Under the pieces are notes generated by a model. It worked only from the letters and a program-made list of their open reading frames with translations, did no database searches and was not told where the DNA came from. The position numbers and the translations under genes were made by a program. This document shows, in pieces, positions 1 through 13,300 of a stretch of 64,000 nucleotides of DNA. Position 1 is the first letter of the stretch; every line of letters starts with the position of its first letter. This DNA comes from Viscum album (taxonomy: Eukaryota > Streptophyta > Magnoliopsida > Santalales > Viscaceae), in assembly GCA_963277665.1 (NCBI GenBank), contig OY728125.1, positions 1,716,176,889 through 1,716,240,888 of the forward strand, read 5' to 3'.

Positions 1-1675
1 TAAAATATATTTATTCAACATCATATGATACATGAAACCTAAAGTTTAAATGAATCATAATAAAGTATAACTCTATAAATTAGCTATTAAATTAATGGGT
101 ATGAATAGAAATATCTTAATTAAGAATAATATATGTCTTAAAAATGTTTAAAATAAATCCATTTCTTATTAATTGGTTATAAATGAAAATAAAAATCACT
201 TAAAAGTAAAATAATTGTTTTCTGAAAAATAGTTTTATGTGTATAATGTGTTTTTATCTTAATAAATTAAATTACTCACTATTGGTGAATGATTTTAATT
301 AAATTTATGTATTATATATTAAATAAATTGATTTAACATTAATATAATATTTGTTTTCTTGGAATTAGATAATAATAAATTATGTTTAATCCTTAAAAGC
401 TGTATTTTTTTTCACAAAGCTGTTTCTTAGAATTTTGAGACCTAATTCTAAAATTAAATTTTTACAATTTTAGAAATTTTATTTAAAAATAATTAAATTC
501 ATATTTGAAATCAAAATTTCAAAATTATCTTAGGCTGAAATTTTGAGAATTCTTTGAAAAGCATAATTTTTCTATGAATAGTGATAATTATTGATTTTTA
601 TTAAACATTATATTTTCATTTAAAGAATTTAAAATGGTCCATTTTGTTTTAAAACGTTTTTAAAAGTAAAATTAGGTTAAATATATTATTATTAATCCAA
701 TTTATTTCATTGGAATAAAATTTATGTAAAATATTGAAATAAATCCTTTTTAAACTTAAGAAAACCTTCTCTTTAGAAAACCAATTTTAATCGCATTTGC
801 AGGTTAAATTTTAAATTAAAATTTCCCACATATGTGAATTGAATTTGATAAAATTTATAACATATTTTGAATCATAAGAAATAATATTATTCAGTAAGGT
901 AAAATTATTTTTTTTATAATGAATAGTAAAAAAAATAAGAATATGTTAGCATGATTAAGGTTAAAACATCTTTATCGGGGGTTGGGGGAGGGGGGTTTAA
1001 AAAAATATATTAGGGTTAAAATAAAATGAAAAAATGTCAAAATTATATATATGGGAATATTTAAAATATTTATCATCAATTTTTTTGGAATGATCCATTT
1101 TGGATGCATTTTTTGTGAATAATACATTAGTATTTTTTATTATTTTTTAAAAAATGTGGGGCCCCTACCCCACTTATAAATTGACACCCCATATATTATA
1201 GTCTCCAAACTTAATAAGAATTTTGTATAAGATAATAATTTCTTAAATCCATTCCTTTAATCCCTCACCATGATTTAGAGTCATTGGTTTTATCACAAAA
1301 CCATCCTAGGGAGGATTTAGGTGTAAACCTGAAGAGGTTATTTGAAAAAAAGGTATAGTTATTAACAATGTATTTCTGTTTTATTTATTCCTCTAACTCC
1401 TTTAATTTTTTTCAAACATTTATAAAAAATAACACCACTATCTTCCATATATTTTTATTTTATTACTTTAATGTAATTTCCTTTATACATATTCTTTTCT
1501 ATCAAATAGGAAACAAAACAATCAATCATGTTCACGGTGGACTACCGCCTCGTGAACCAATGTAATTCGTTTTCCATCACAGCCTCTCACAGTTGTATAT
1601 AATGGTAGATATAATGAATACATATGATATTTATGACATAATTATACTTATGGAATTATAATTTCACATCTACCT
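1..1675 (+). mobile_element. Element F, 5' LTR, first piece (Ty3/gypsy)
   Basis: Reverse-complement comparison matches this stretch to the far part of element A's LTR. The block around 1518-1580 (CGGTGGACTACCGCCTCGTG) is the inverse of the CpG-rich boxes near 4617 and 20805, the block near 1150-1200 matches A near 5000-5045, and 1590-1670 matches 4511-4580 inverted. The LTR therefore reads on the + strand. The first bases align about 14 bp inside A's LTR terminus, so the LTR should begin just left of the window. The remainder resumes at 32028 after element A. No coding capacity is seen; short open frames here are chance. Confidence 0.7.
1671..1675. other. Target-site duplication of element A, left copy
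   Basis: TACCT lies directly before the TGTAA start of A's left LTR. The same five bases lie directly after the end of A's right LTR at 32023-32027. Five bases is the usual Ty3/gypsy duplication, and F's LTR continues on both sides. Confidence 0.8.
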
Positions 1676-4600
1676 TGTAACAACTGTAGCCCCAGTATCC
1701 TAGAGATGAAGTTTACTTTGTTACATTGGCATAAGATACCAAGAATCACATCTTGAATGACTGAATAGTTTAGTAGTTTTGGAAAACAAGATACAAACAT
1801 GATTCCCATATTTTATTTTAATATATAAATTATAATTTTTTTTGGTAATATAATAATTTACTCTAGCATATCCTTGCGCATCATTCATAGTACTCTTCCT
1901 AGATTCATGGGAATGTAAAAAAAATAAGGGTGAGTCTATGTAAAGTGGAAGCTATCATGAGTAAATGAATAATAATCAATATGGACAGGGAAATTTCTAA
2001 ATGAATATTCAATTAAATAAATAACTTTAGTTTCCTGATCTTATAAGGAATAATCAATATGGAATGGTAAATAACTGAACACATAATAAATTTAAACTAC
2101 TTAACTATCATGAATAGATAAGGATTAATCGATATGGAAATGAAAATAACTAAACAAACATTACATTTAAACAAATTAACTATCATGAGTAGATGAGGAT
2201 TAAAAAATTTGAAATTGTAAATAACTGAATACACATGACATTTAATCAATAAAATAAGAATTAAATGTATCTATAGAATGTATCATTGTTGAAATCTCAC
2301 AGATAATAATTATTTAATTCTTCATGAGGTAAATTCTTAATTATTAGATGTTTTCATATTAAGCATCATGATACCAATACCCTCATGGCCATTCATATGG
2401 TGGATTAAAATGAAAGGTAGAAAACTATTTAATTATATCTTAATGATTCACCTCATGAGACTAATGATGCATTGAGGGTATATATAATTATGACCCCCAA
2501 CCATTACTACATGTCCATATAATTCCTAATATATCAAATAATCAATTTAATTCATAAATAATGTGACTTTTCATCAAATATCCATATTAAGTTAAAATTA
2601 ACGATTTATCAATATTTACCTGAATAATCAAACAACTTTCAATATGGAACACCTTATGTAGAAATGATACATGGTTTAAGTAATAAAAAATAATTGATAA
2701 ATTATATTGAAATTTTGAGTAAATTTAATGTCTAATGATTATGTTAAAGTGAATATTTCAAGCTAATGTTAAAGACTACAAAAATGAATCAAGAAGGTGA
2801 ATGTCAATTTATTAATTAGTAGAAATGATTATAAACCATATATTGAAGTAATAAGGATGGTATTAATTAAACACATCCCTATTCAAGTATAATTAAAATA
2901 AAGGGTTGTTTTTGTGGATGCGTAAAAATACCATAAAAATGTCATTAAAATATTCTTGAGGAAAAATCATTTTTTACTTTTGAAATAAATTTTTAATCTA
3001 AAATTTCACAAAATATTATAGAAATGAATCTTTTTAAAAATAAATTTACAAATATATAAACTAATCTTGAAAATATAGAGTGGTCATGATGGCTAAAAAT
3101 TACATACATGTTGTACATGTTTAAAAATTATTCCTTTCACTTTTTTAGTAAAATACAAATGAGCCATGTTTAAAAAACATTATGAATATTCATTTAATTT
3201 TTTTAATGTAAAACATGGGTAAATATTTATTAAATAAATTATTTGGATAATTATAAAAAATTATAGAAAATATTTTTAGAAAATATATTTTATAATAAAA
3301 ATTATTTTCAACCGAAGAGAGAAATGAAATCAAATTTTATTAAAAATTTTCCTCAACAAATTTATGTATCAAAGAGTAGGAAGATGGAAATATAACTTGA
3401 AAAATTCATGAATAAATATATTATAATAAACATAAAGGTTTTTATAATATAATTATCAAATAATTTCTTTTAATGTAAATTCAATCATAAAAAATCCCGA
3501 TTATAATGGGATTGTGAAGTAAACACTTACAAAGATCATATCATTGAAGTGAGAATTCACCACTGAATCAATTATGTGTATAAAATCTAAATACAGATAA
3601 ATAATATGGATATAAAACATAATATATTCAGAAGTCAATATAGACATAATAATATAATATCAAAGACAATGAAGAAGTAATATAACCCAAGGAATTGACA
3701 TTGAGTTATGAAATTATTTACAGCTTGGTAATTTTCAATTCAAATCCCTTTGGATGAAATAAATTGTTATTTAAACATATAATAACATGAATTATGAATG
3801 AATAATGATATTACTTGTCAAATGGGAATTATATATAGTATATTAACAAAATTAGGTTCATAACAATACAATATGCCTCAATAAAGGGAAATTGAGATGA
3901 AGTGCATTGCCTCACGCTTCCTTTTGGTTGAATATTCTTTATCCTCTAGTATAATGGTTATACGATTATTATTAATTTATTCATGAATAATATTACTATT
4001 TATAATATCATATATTATCCACTAATAACATATTATCACCCATTTGTTAATGATTCAATATTAATTTAATTATTTTTGGTGTTAATTGCCCTGTCTTCTC
4101 ATGCGTGTTTTGCCAAAAAAAATCTGGTTCTTGTTTATAGGATATATACCCACCATATCAAGAGTTATAATAATTTTATTAAATTATTTTTTTTATCATT
4201 TTATATATTTTTATAATAATTATTTAAAATTTAAAATGGATAATGAATCACATCGCTTCGTAGAGATGGTAGACCATACGTATGCACGAGAAACCCTATC
4301 ATTTCCTCAACAGATGAAAATGTAAGAAAGTAGGATATATATTAATTTTATAGAAAAAATATAATTTTATATATATCACATATATTAATTAAATTTATTA
4401 TTATTACATTCCATGTAAATAATAATTGAAAAACGAATCTCATTGTTCCGTGAGGCAGTATTTCACCTTACACACATGCGACGTTATCATAATTTAAACG
4501 ATATAGAAAGTAAGAAGGTATATGTGATATTATAATTATAAAAGTATAATAATATTAAAAATATCATATAATTGATTTTAATTATTCATCATATCAATCA

Positions 4601-6145
4601 TTTAAATGTGGTGATGTAAAATAAGGTACATCGGTCCGCATGGTGGAAGTGCGCCACACACAAGATCGGTGGTTTCGTTTCCCATTTGATGAAAGAGGAC
4701 ATAGATATAGGCCATGATCTGAACATAATAAAATATCAGTATATTTAATATATATTTTTATTATATAATAATGTTTTAATATGATTTTAAGGAGGTGGGA
4801 GAAGAAACAAAATGAAAACGCTCGTTTAAGAATGTTCACTCTTCTTTAGGAAACCTTTTTAGGTTTTGAAAAAAATCATTCCTATATAAAGTTTTTGATC
4901 CAAAAGGGATATATTATGTTGATAGGGTAGTATGAGAGTTATTTTGATAGGTATTGGATGAACCAAATTGATTTTAAGTGTTAATAAGGGAGTATAGGTG
5001 GTGGCTATTTATAAGTCGGGGAGAGAACACACATGGAATTTTTGAAAATATTCAACCACACCAATGTTTTTATCATAAAAAAAATATTAAAAAATGGGAC
5101 ATTATATAACCATAAAGGTTATTAGATCTAAATATTTTAATAAAATTGGTTTTTTTAAAATTTGGTAGGTTACTTTAACCATTATCTATTTAGTTTAACC
5201 CCCTAGTAAATCAGTTTTTACCTTTACTGTGACAATTAATTTTTACTGCATTTAGTATTCATGATGGTAAAAAATTAAGTTGAAATTATTAGATGATATA
5301 AATTATTATGATTAAAATTATTGAATCTAATTTTACAAATTCAATTAATATATGTGGTGGAATAATATTTTAAATTATACCCACAGATGAGATGAAAAAG
5401 CAGGTTTCGAAAAATAAAATTCTCATAAGTGTAGAAGGATTACACATCATAATTCAATACGAAATTAATAAAAATTAAGTAATTTTTTTAAAATTTAATA
5501 TAATTTAGATAATATTACTTTACATAAAATTTATAATATAAATTATCCTTATAAATTATTTAAATTAAAATTAAGTTTTCATTAAAAATTAGTATTTTTC
5601 ATTATTCATAAAAAAAATAATTTATTAAAAAAATTATAAATAATTTAAATAAATATAATTTTGATATTAATATATTAAAAATGAAAATAATTTTATCAAA
5701 TACATTTTATAAAATGTTAAAAATTATTTTTAAATTATGTGTACAAAGCGCAACTAAACCACATTTTAGAAAAAAATATATAGTATTTAGAAATCATTTA
5801 TTTTTAATTTTAAATGATTATTATTTTATTTATAATTAATATATTTACATTTATTTTATTTTTTACATTTATAAACCACAATATCTTCCAAAATTAATTA
5901 TTATTATTCATATGCACCAAAATGATGATGAGGTTATAATGATCATGTTTAAATAATATTGTAATAGAGTATTTTCATTTAAACCCTTTGTTGTGTGCAT
6001 CATAAGCTATCAAAGAGATTAAATTTATTTAAAATGATATATAAGGTAATGTCTCTAGGTGTTACAGTCTCCTATAAGCTGGGTTTTGTGTTTTATACAT
6101 GATATCAAACATGATGTCTCTCTTTTAAAATCTCAGGGTGTCACA
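1676..6145 (-). repeat. Element A, 3' LTR
   Basis: Begins TGTAACAACTGTAGCCCCAG and ends GGGTGTCACA in + coordinates. It aligns along its length with 17836-21351 plus 31065-32022; for example 'caatatggaatggtaaataactgaa' type blocks occur at 2056 and 18335, and the block at 5165-5330 reappears at 31070-31215. The two copies differ at many positions, so the insertion is old. The LTR is unusually long for the superfamily, contains no real reading frame, and carries a repeated CpG-rich module at 4231-4700. Confidence 0.8.
4231..4700. repeat. Three-copy CpG-rich module inside A 3' LTR
   Basis: Three imperfect direct copies start near 4231, 4427 and 4610, spaced about 185-195 bp. Each has a core like 'catcgcttcgtgaggcggta' followed by a variant of 'gtccaccatacacacatgcg'. 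The cores are islands of CpG in an otherwise CpG-poor LTR. Equivalent copies occur in the other LTR of A, in B and inverted in F. Confidence 0.65.
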
Positions 6146-6160
6146 ATCTTCCCACCTTTA
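6146..6160 (-). other. Element A polypurine tract
   Basis: On the minus strand the bases directly before the LTR read AAAGGTGGGAAGAT, a typical plus-strand priming polypurine tract abutting the TGTGACA start of the LTR. Confidence 0.6.
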
Positions 6161-7536
6161 ATAAATTGCATCCTCGCGATTTAAATTTTACCCCAGTAAT
6201 CAAGGTTTTGACATTTGGAAATACCTTTGTTGAAAAACACACATCGTAAAAGGGTTAATAAAACTTCCTCTTAAAATAGTTAAAGAGAACTAAGAAAGGT
6301 CATCATGAATCAAATATAACTAGGTATCCAAGTAGGAGAACATTGGTGGAAAGCGAAGATATGGACATGGAAAAAAATTATAAATAATAATAGAGAGTGA
6401 TAGAGGTCACTAACCACAATAAATTGAATGATCAATGGAATTTTAAGGACAAAAAAACAATAAAAATTTGATTATTTAAAATAACATTTGATTTATTAGA
6501 TATGTAGGTAACATGATAATTTTTTTCAATATCTTTTCCTAAATTTGAGGAATTATTTCATGGTCTAAGAATATTAGAAAATAAACTTAATTTATATATT
6601 TCTATTTCATAGGCACAATTTCATCCTTTTTTTGTTCCTTGAAAAATTTCCAACTAATCACTTTCTCAATGAAATGAATATCTAAAAATGAATTTATTAT
6701 CCTTGAATAAGTAAAACTAAATTTTAATGGATCATAACATCCATAAAAGAGTGAAAAGTATTTTTTTTATCTCTTTCTAACCATTTTCCAAAACTAATAT
6801 GGTTTTCCCGAGTTTGTCAATACAATACTTTAATCTCTAAACATCAACAATAATACAAATGGTACTACATTACAATTTATTACCAAAATCATTTAAGTAA
6901 AAATAATGACATATTAACCATATCATCACATATCCTAATGGTAGGTTCTAAACTATTATCATCATTCAATTGACTTTTTAAGCATCATGGCCTTGCCAGA
7001 TGCCATGGCTTGACACCTAACATGAAGGTTGTACTTTTTATAAAAAAAATTAGTATAATTACTATAAAGTTACCTAAGGGAAACAACCCAAAATTAACTA
7101 AACATAAAAAACTAGATAAACGATAATGGTTACTAATACTTTTAAACTTATACCCAAAGTAGTAAGGGCATTCTTCCTTAAATAACTTTTTTACTAAAAC
7201 ATATACTAAACGAATGGATCATATTCAAATAGATGTGTTAAAAAACATATTTAATCATCTTAAACTACCATAATATAAAACTTATAAATGTATATTTATT
7301 CTATTATAATCATGAATAAACTTCACTTATCAACCTAAGAAAATTTTGGTTTATCCAAGCTTATTCACATCCATCATCTATTCAGTCGTTAGTAATGGTT
7401 TATAAATAAAATGTGAATTATCCTAAGTATATCCCCCAATATTGTAAAACAAATGTATGATGTAAGACCCATTTTCATATATTAAGTCATGATCGAGTCA
7501 TATCTGAAGATCATTTTTAAGAGTTTTTACCCATAG
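6161..7536 (-). mobile_element. Element A interior, no coding motif recognised
   Basis: AT-rich, stops in every frame. I looked on the minus strand for integrase, reverse transcriptase and gag signatures and saw none. The last part, about 7420-7536, resembles the leader regions of D (28400-28520) and B (53385-53480), sharing a 'tatcccccaa...tgt(a/c)aaac' block, so it is untranslated leader next to the primer site. About 6161-7400 is unexplained sequence specific to this element. Confidence 0.5.
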
Positions 7537-9883
7537 TGTAACATCCCTGACCCATAAGCCACTAAACCGGTGCCCCGAGCTGAGTCATAACATGACCTCA
7601 GGGGCGCCTCCCTATATACTAGAGGTTTATGACAATAAATGAGGGTCTATATTATATGTGGGATGACTATACCCTCTTACTAGAGTAATAAACAATATAA
7701 AACATATAAACAACGAAGATAACATGGGCTAATCAGTGAAAAGGCATAAATAACCATTTCTGAACCGGGTACAAACCACAACCAATAGTAATTATGTCAT
7801 GTCATACTATAATTCCAAGTGAACAAAACCTAAAGTAAAGAAAAAAATAGTAATCCCCAAATGGTCCTGACTCTTTGTCTATAACATCATCCATGCATGT
7901 CCCATGTTCAACTCAACTCCCTAGCATAGGGCCCTTGCCCTTGTCCTGAACTGCAAGCATAAAATATTCTTGGGTACCCAACTGTGGCTTGAGCATGGTG
8001 TGATTAAAAATAAGTAGTCCCTCACCAATGGTGTCTAGACATATCAAGTATAATAGATAGTTTATGAAATTATAAATAAATAACAAGAAAAGGAAGGACA
8101 ATTTGGGGGCCACTAGTTATCAATATCTACATAGCTATCACTAACCGTGGTGCCAATTCATTATATCTCTTTCATTAATAGTTCATCATCAATCATGAAG
8201 TTTATAAGTTAGGAATTAATATAATTCATGCATGATTTATGGAATTTATCATCATTAATATGGGAATAATCAAGTCCCTAACTCACTAGGGATAGCATAT
8301 CAAAACATTATAACATCCTCACCTCAAATATTTAGTCCGAGTAAAATGAAACTATAAGGGGAATAGAGTACTATCCCCATCCCTAACTGATATATTGTGG
8401 GTGGAGTTAGAGAATCAGTCTAACTCGACTCATGGGAGGAGCCTCAATCCTTTAACCCACACCTTAATCCATGTTCACATGCTTATCCATCCATTCCCCA
8501 TAAATAACCCATATCACAACCAAACACAACCAAGACATACAAAAATCATAACCCATAACATTCAACATGGTAAATCATATTATTCCATAACCCATTAACA
8601 CATTTTCCATTACATCACTTAGTCTATATATCCCAATTCATATTCTCAAGCTTATCTCACTAAGCATATTCAGTAATTCACTTATGTCAATCCATTATAC
8701 ATATTCATAAATTCCCTTATGAAATTACCTTCAACATATTTTCCCATTTCACATACTATTATAAATTTAGTTTATTCATCATTTCACATACAGTAACTCA
8801 CTTAGGCATATCTAACATATTTCATAAGCCTCATACCCTAACCTCAATCAACTAATACCTCATTTGGTCTTCCATTAATATTATCACATACTCAACAAGG
8901 GATTTATATGATCACACAATAACCTATAACTTACTTAGCTAATTCTACATTCAGAATGTATTAGCACACACCATAGATGGCCATAAATGTGTCAAATCAC
9001 CCCCAATGCATCGCTTTATGACCATGAGGGTTTCCATTCATCATTTAAACACCAAAAATCCCAAATCTTACCAAGAGGTTCAAAATCACAACAAGAAGTG
9101 ACAAATGACAAAGATGGACATGCAAAAATCTACAACAAAACTATGGGATAAAACTTGTAAACTAGCTACCTAAAATCCATTGGCGAACACACTCCCAAAC
9201 ATGGCCTTAGATCTGGATTCAACCACCTCTTAAATGTTTGAACTATATTTCCTTTAAAAGGAATGTTTTTGTGATTTGAAATGATATGGGATAAAGATTC
9301 AAACCCTAATTGAGCGGAGGATGCAAGGAGGAGATTAGACTTACCTGGAGCTTCGATCTGTAACTAACAGTGCTCCAAACTGCCTAGAGATGAAGGATAT
9401 TCACCTTTGGAAGTGTTTGAGAAAACTTGTTTGTAACTAGGGTTTAGGGGAGGATAAAGTATGAAAATAATGAGTGATGATTTAAAATCTAATAGTGGAA
9501 GGTTTATATATTTCTCAACTTTATTAGGCTGCACAGTTTACCTACAGGTTTTTCCAAACAGTGAGTGATCCACTGTACCAAAATCACCCCTTCACATGGT
9601 TTCTTGGAAATTCTACACAGTTAGCTTACCCATGAAGTAACTATGCACAAGCTTCTATCCAAGGATGCACGGTTACCTAGGATTCTATGCATGGTTTTCA
9701 CTAACCGTTCACAAACTGTGGAATGTACCAAGAAATTTATTTTTCCTCCTCTTTCGTGCCCTGAATCCCTAGAAAACCCACGAGGTTTCTCATGAACTTT
9801 TTGACACAATTTTTTGATCAAAAGAAAGGAAAAAACTAAAACAAAAAGAAAAAAATACCTTACAAAAAATATCAGACCTTACA
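7537..9883 (-). repeat. Element C, 3' LTR
   Basis: Starts TGTAACATCC and ends CCTTACA in + coordinates. It aligns throughout with 15279-17624, for instance at 'gccactaaaccggtgccccg' (7559) versus the block at 15300, and at 'gggtggagttagag' (8399 and 16140). Many transitions separate the two copies. Confidence 0.85.
9590..9730 (-). promoter_or_regulatory. Cluster of CATGG/CCATG-type boxes in C LTR U3
   Basis: About 150-290 bp from the upstream end of the LTR (minus orientation) there are several short related boxes such as 'cacatggt', 'cccatga', 'gcatggtttt' and 'taaccgttcacaaactg'. The other C LTR carries the same cluster near 17290-17470, and element E has a like cluster at the same depth in its LTR. 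The position fits a promoter/enhancer region; the function is inferred. Confidence 0.3.
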
Positions 9884-9897
9884 ACCTCTCTACCTTA
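9884..9897 (-). other. Element C polypurine tract
   Basis: The minus strand reads AAGGTAGAGAGGT directly before the TGTAAG start of the LTR. Confidence 0.55.
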
Positions 9898-9929
9898 GTA
9901 TGACTCGTCCTTGATCCCCTCTTTCGGAG

Positions 9930-11430
9930 CATCATTGAGATTTAGAAGCAAAGAGTATAAGCCACTGGACCTGCATATCAAATTCTTACTACCATATTTC
10001 TTCCTGAAGTTTCCCATGTTTCTATAAAATCTAAACCAAGGTCACAGTCTTTCTCCACAATACATTCTCACAACAATCCACAAACTAACTGAATGCTCTT
10101 TAAGAGATGGATTAGCCTCCAGCTCTACATCCTCAACGTTTATCACATGAGATAGATCAGTTTGATGCTGTACGAGTTGTGAAACATGAAAAACATCATG
10201 CATTCCACTATAACATTGTGGAAGATCCAATTAGTAAGCCACCAGTCCGCTCCTCTCCACAAACTCAAATAGCCCCACATATCTAGGTTCCAATATTCCT
10301 TGTTTCCAGATTCGATGGTGACCCAACCATGGAGACACCTGAAGAAAAACACTATCGCCTACCATGAACCCGAGATGTCTATGATTCTAGTATGCATATG
10401 AAATTTTCCTACTTTATGATATTTCCATCCACTTCTGAATCAACCGACCCTTCTCATATGTCTCCTGCACAAGACTCAATCCTAATAGCTTAGACTCCCC
10501 AACTTCTAACCAACACAACAGAGATCTACATGGAATCCCAAAGAGTACGTCAAAAGGAACCATCTAAACCTTAGCCTGAAAACAGTTGTAAGAAAACTGA
10601 ACTAGAGACAAGTGAATTTCCCATGAACCAATGAAATCTAGAACACAGACTCTCAAGATTTCCTCCAATACCTAAATTTTACACTATGACTATCCATACA
10701 TATGTGGGTGATAATCCATAATCAAAATCAGTTGGGTACTAAGAACCTTCTATGGCCCCTGTCAGAAGTGTGATGTGAAACAAGGATCACGATCCAAAAC
10801 TCTAGTTCTCAGAACACCAGGAAGCTTCACTATCTCTCAAACATATAACTCTCCCAAATGATCAACTGTGTAAGTTTCTTGGATCGGTAATAAATGAGAC
10901 ACTTTATTCAACCGATCTATAACCACCCAGATAGCATCATTCATCTGAGGAATCCTTGGAAGACCCACTATGAATTCCATCATTACGTCATTCCACTTTC
11001 ACCTTGGAATGGACAATGAATATAAAAACTTACCTGGATGATGATGCTCATCCTTCAACTGTTGATAGGTAAGGAATCATACCACAAAACCCACAACCTC
11101 TTTCTTCATTCCTGGCCACCAAAACAAATGATGAATATTATGTTACATTTTCATCAAGCCATGATGTAATTCCAACTTTTAGGTATGGAACTCACGCATC
11201 AACTCTTATCAAATAGCTGTCGGCACTACACATGGCCATGAACATAGACAACTCCAGCAGCACCAATATCCCAACTAGAAGGTGACTCCACACCTTTATG
11301 AATTTCCATCATAGCCAAACACTCTAGATCCTTTAGATGAATCTCCTTTACCTGGATCAAAAGCATATAATCAATTTCTATAGACATAAGGTTCATTTCT
11401 CCATGCCCATCATGCACCTCTAGGTGCATC
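9930..11430 (-). pseudogene. Element C integrase, degenerate
   Basis: Integrase inserts the reverse-transcribed copy into the chromosome. On the minus strand, in order, I see a lead-in 'GAAGVVYVHG' (about 11230-11270), a zinc-binding region with 'HHLFWWPGMKKEV' and a following 'TYQQLK' (about 11040-11130), the first catalytic Asp in 'WVVIDRLNKVSH' (about 10890-10930), the second in 'VLDRDPCFTSHF' (about 10770-10810), the Glu region 'LEEILRVCVLDF' (about 10640-10690), and the C-terminal tail 'MHDVFHVSQL' (about 10170-10205). This is a Ty3/gypsy integrase of ordinary length. Several stops and at least one frame change break it. Confidence 0.8.
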
Positions 11431-11459
11431 TAAGAAAAAAAAAGTCATCATCCCCTACA

Positions 11460-11900
11460 TAGAGTTGGATTCTTGAACCACCTGATTCTGAGTCTTCCAG
11501 CTCAGAGCATCTGAAACACTATTCCCTTTTCCTGGTGTATAAACAAACTCAAAATCAAAGGATTGCAGGTACTTGACCCACCTTCGCTTCCAAATATTGA
11601 AATCCCACTGAGATAATATATATCTAATACTTTTATGACCAGTAAACACCACTAATAATTCTCCCAACAAGTAATGCCTTAAACACTTTATGGAATAAAC
11701 CAAAACATCTTGCTCAAAATCATGGGTAGGGTAATTTATTTTATGAGGACTCCACCATCTTGAACCATAAGATATAAACTGACCATCCTACATCAACACT
11801 ACTCTGATTCCCACACCAGACTCATCATAGAACCAGGTTTCCTTCTTACCAAGTTTAGGTAGGATTAGAATTGGTTTGGTCATCAACCTCTTCTTTAACT
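11460..11900 (-). pseudogene. Element C RNase H, degenerate
   Basis: RNase H removes RNA from the RNA/DNA hybrid. The minus-strand reading contains 'FQELKKRLMTKPIL' from the RT connection, 'DESGVGIRVVLM' where relatives have the first catalytic Asp, 'GHKSIRYILSQ' and 'RWVKYLQSFDFEFVYTPGKG' followed by 'SDALSW', the usual end of the domain. Stop codons occur near 11700 and in the N-terminal half. It lies directly downstream of RT in the same polyprotein. Confidence 0.8.
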
Positions 11901-12199
11901 CTTGAAAAGAAGACTTACATGCCTCCTACCACTAAAAATTAACACACCTTTTTGTTAAGATTTAGATTGGTACTACCAAATAAGAGAAATCCCTAATGAA
12001 AACCTAGTAATAACCGAATAAACCGAGAAAACTTCGAACATCGCAAACAGTTCTGGATTTCTCCCAAGACAACATATCCTCAACCTTATTTGGATTTACT
12101 AACACACCTATATTAGAAATTATGTTCCCCAAGAAATGTAATTTATCACACAAGAAAAAAAATTATAATAGCTCGGTGTAAATCCCATGCTCTCTTAGT

Positions 12200-12720
12200 A
12201 TACTCACGAAGATACCGAGGTGTTTGGAATGATTGTCAAGAGTTCATGAGTACACTAAGATGTCATCAAAAAAGACAACCTTGAATTGATCTAGATAGGG
12301 GTGAAATACCCTCTTCATTAATTACATAAACACATTTTGTGCATTGGTTAACCTGAATGACATCACCAAAAATTCATACAACATGTAACTTCTTTGGAAA
12401 TATGTCATTGATCTGTCAGAAGGTCTCACCATCAACTGATGGTATCCTGATCTCAAATTGATCTTAGAGAACACTGAGGCACCCCTCAATTGGTCAAACA
12501 TGTCATCAATTCTGGGAATCAAGTATCAGTTTGTAACCATCATCTGATTAAACTTTATGTAATCAACACATAACCTCAATGACCTGTCTGCCTTAGAAAA
12601 CAACACAGGTGATCCCCTTGGAGGCGTACTAGGTCGAATGAATCCCATTCACTCCAACTCTTCTAGCTGAACCTTCAGTTCCCGGAGTTCTACTAGTTCC
12701 ATTCGATATGGTGGAATAGA
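12200..12720 (-). pseudogene. Element C reverse transcriptase, degenerate
   Basis: Reverse transcriptase copies the element RNA into DNA. Seen on the minus strand: 'PVSIPPYRM', '[16 protein letters not shown]', 'RSLRLCVDY', '[19 protein letters not shown]', '[10 protein letters not shown]', '[14 protein letters not shown]' and the catalytic-site remnant 'VVFFDDILVYS' (near 12245-12285), where FFDD stands for the usual Y/F-(V/I)DD. The motif order and spacing are those of Ty3/gypsy RT. A stop interrupts it near 12525. Confidence 0.85.
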
Positions 12721-12959
12721 AACGGGTTGTACCCCTTTCAGCAACTCGATTGTGAACTCCACAACCCTATCAGGTGGTAGTCCCAATTAATACTCAAGTA
12801 ATACATCCTAAAATCAATCCACCATAGGTGGAAAGATATGTTTCTCCACTTATCCATCATTAAGATTAAGGTATTCCACTTGGGCTATGAGTTCTCCCAA
12901 CTACTGAAAAATTGGCCCTATGAGACCTGCTCAAACATACCACTCACCACAAAAGGCAT

Positions 12960-13300
12960 AAGTGGATCTATCGGGAGACATGAACGTTACCCTATAATAG
13001 TAAAAAAATATATGGTCTTGATACAGTACTATTCAATCTATACCCAAGATCAGGTCAAAATCTGACATATCGTGGAAAAACAGGTTCCACAAAAAACAAT
13101 AACCAGCAACCTCTAAAGCCAACCTATACAATGTCTAATATCCTCAAATCACACCCCTAATGAAGTATCAGTTGACATAACCCCATAAAAATGTTCCATG
13201 GATAGAACCAAAATAACCATGAACTGTGTAGATAAAAAATAGAGCGTGGAACCTGTGTCAAATAGAGCATTAGCGAGTGTGGAAGATACAAGAATCGTAC
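12960..13300 (-). pseudogene. Element C aspartic protease, degenerate
   Basis: The protease would cut the Gag-Pol polyprotein. The active-site signature 'LFDTGSTLYFLS' is readable on the minus strand, with DTGS encoded at 13248-13259. It lies between the gag zinc knuckle and RT as expected. The rest of the domain is eroded and contains stops. Confidence 0.7.
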
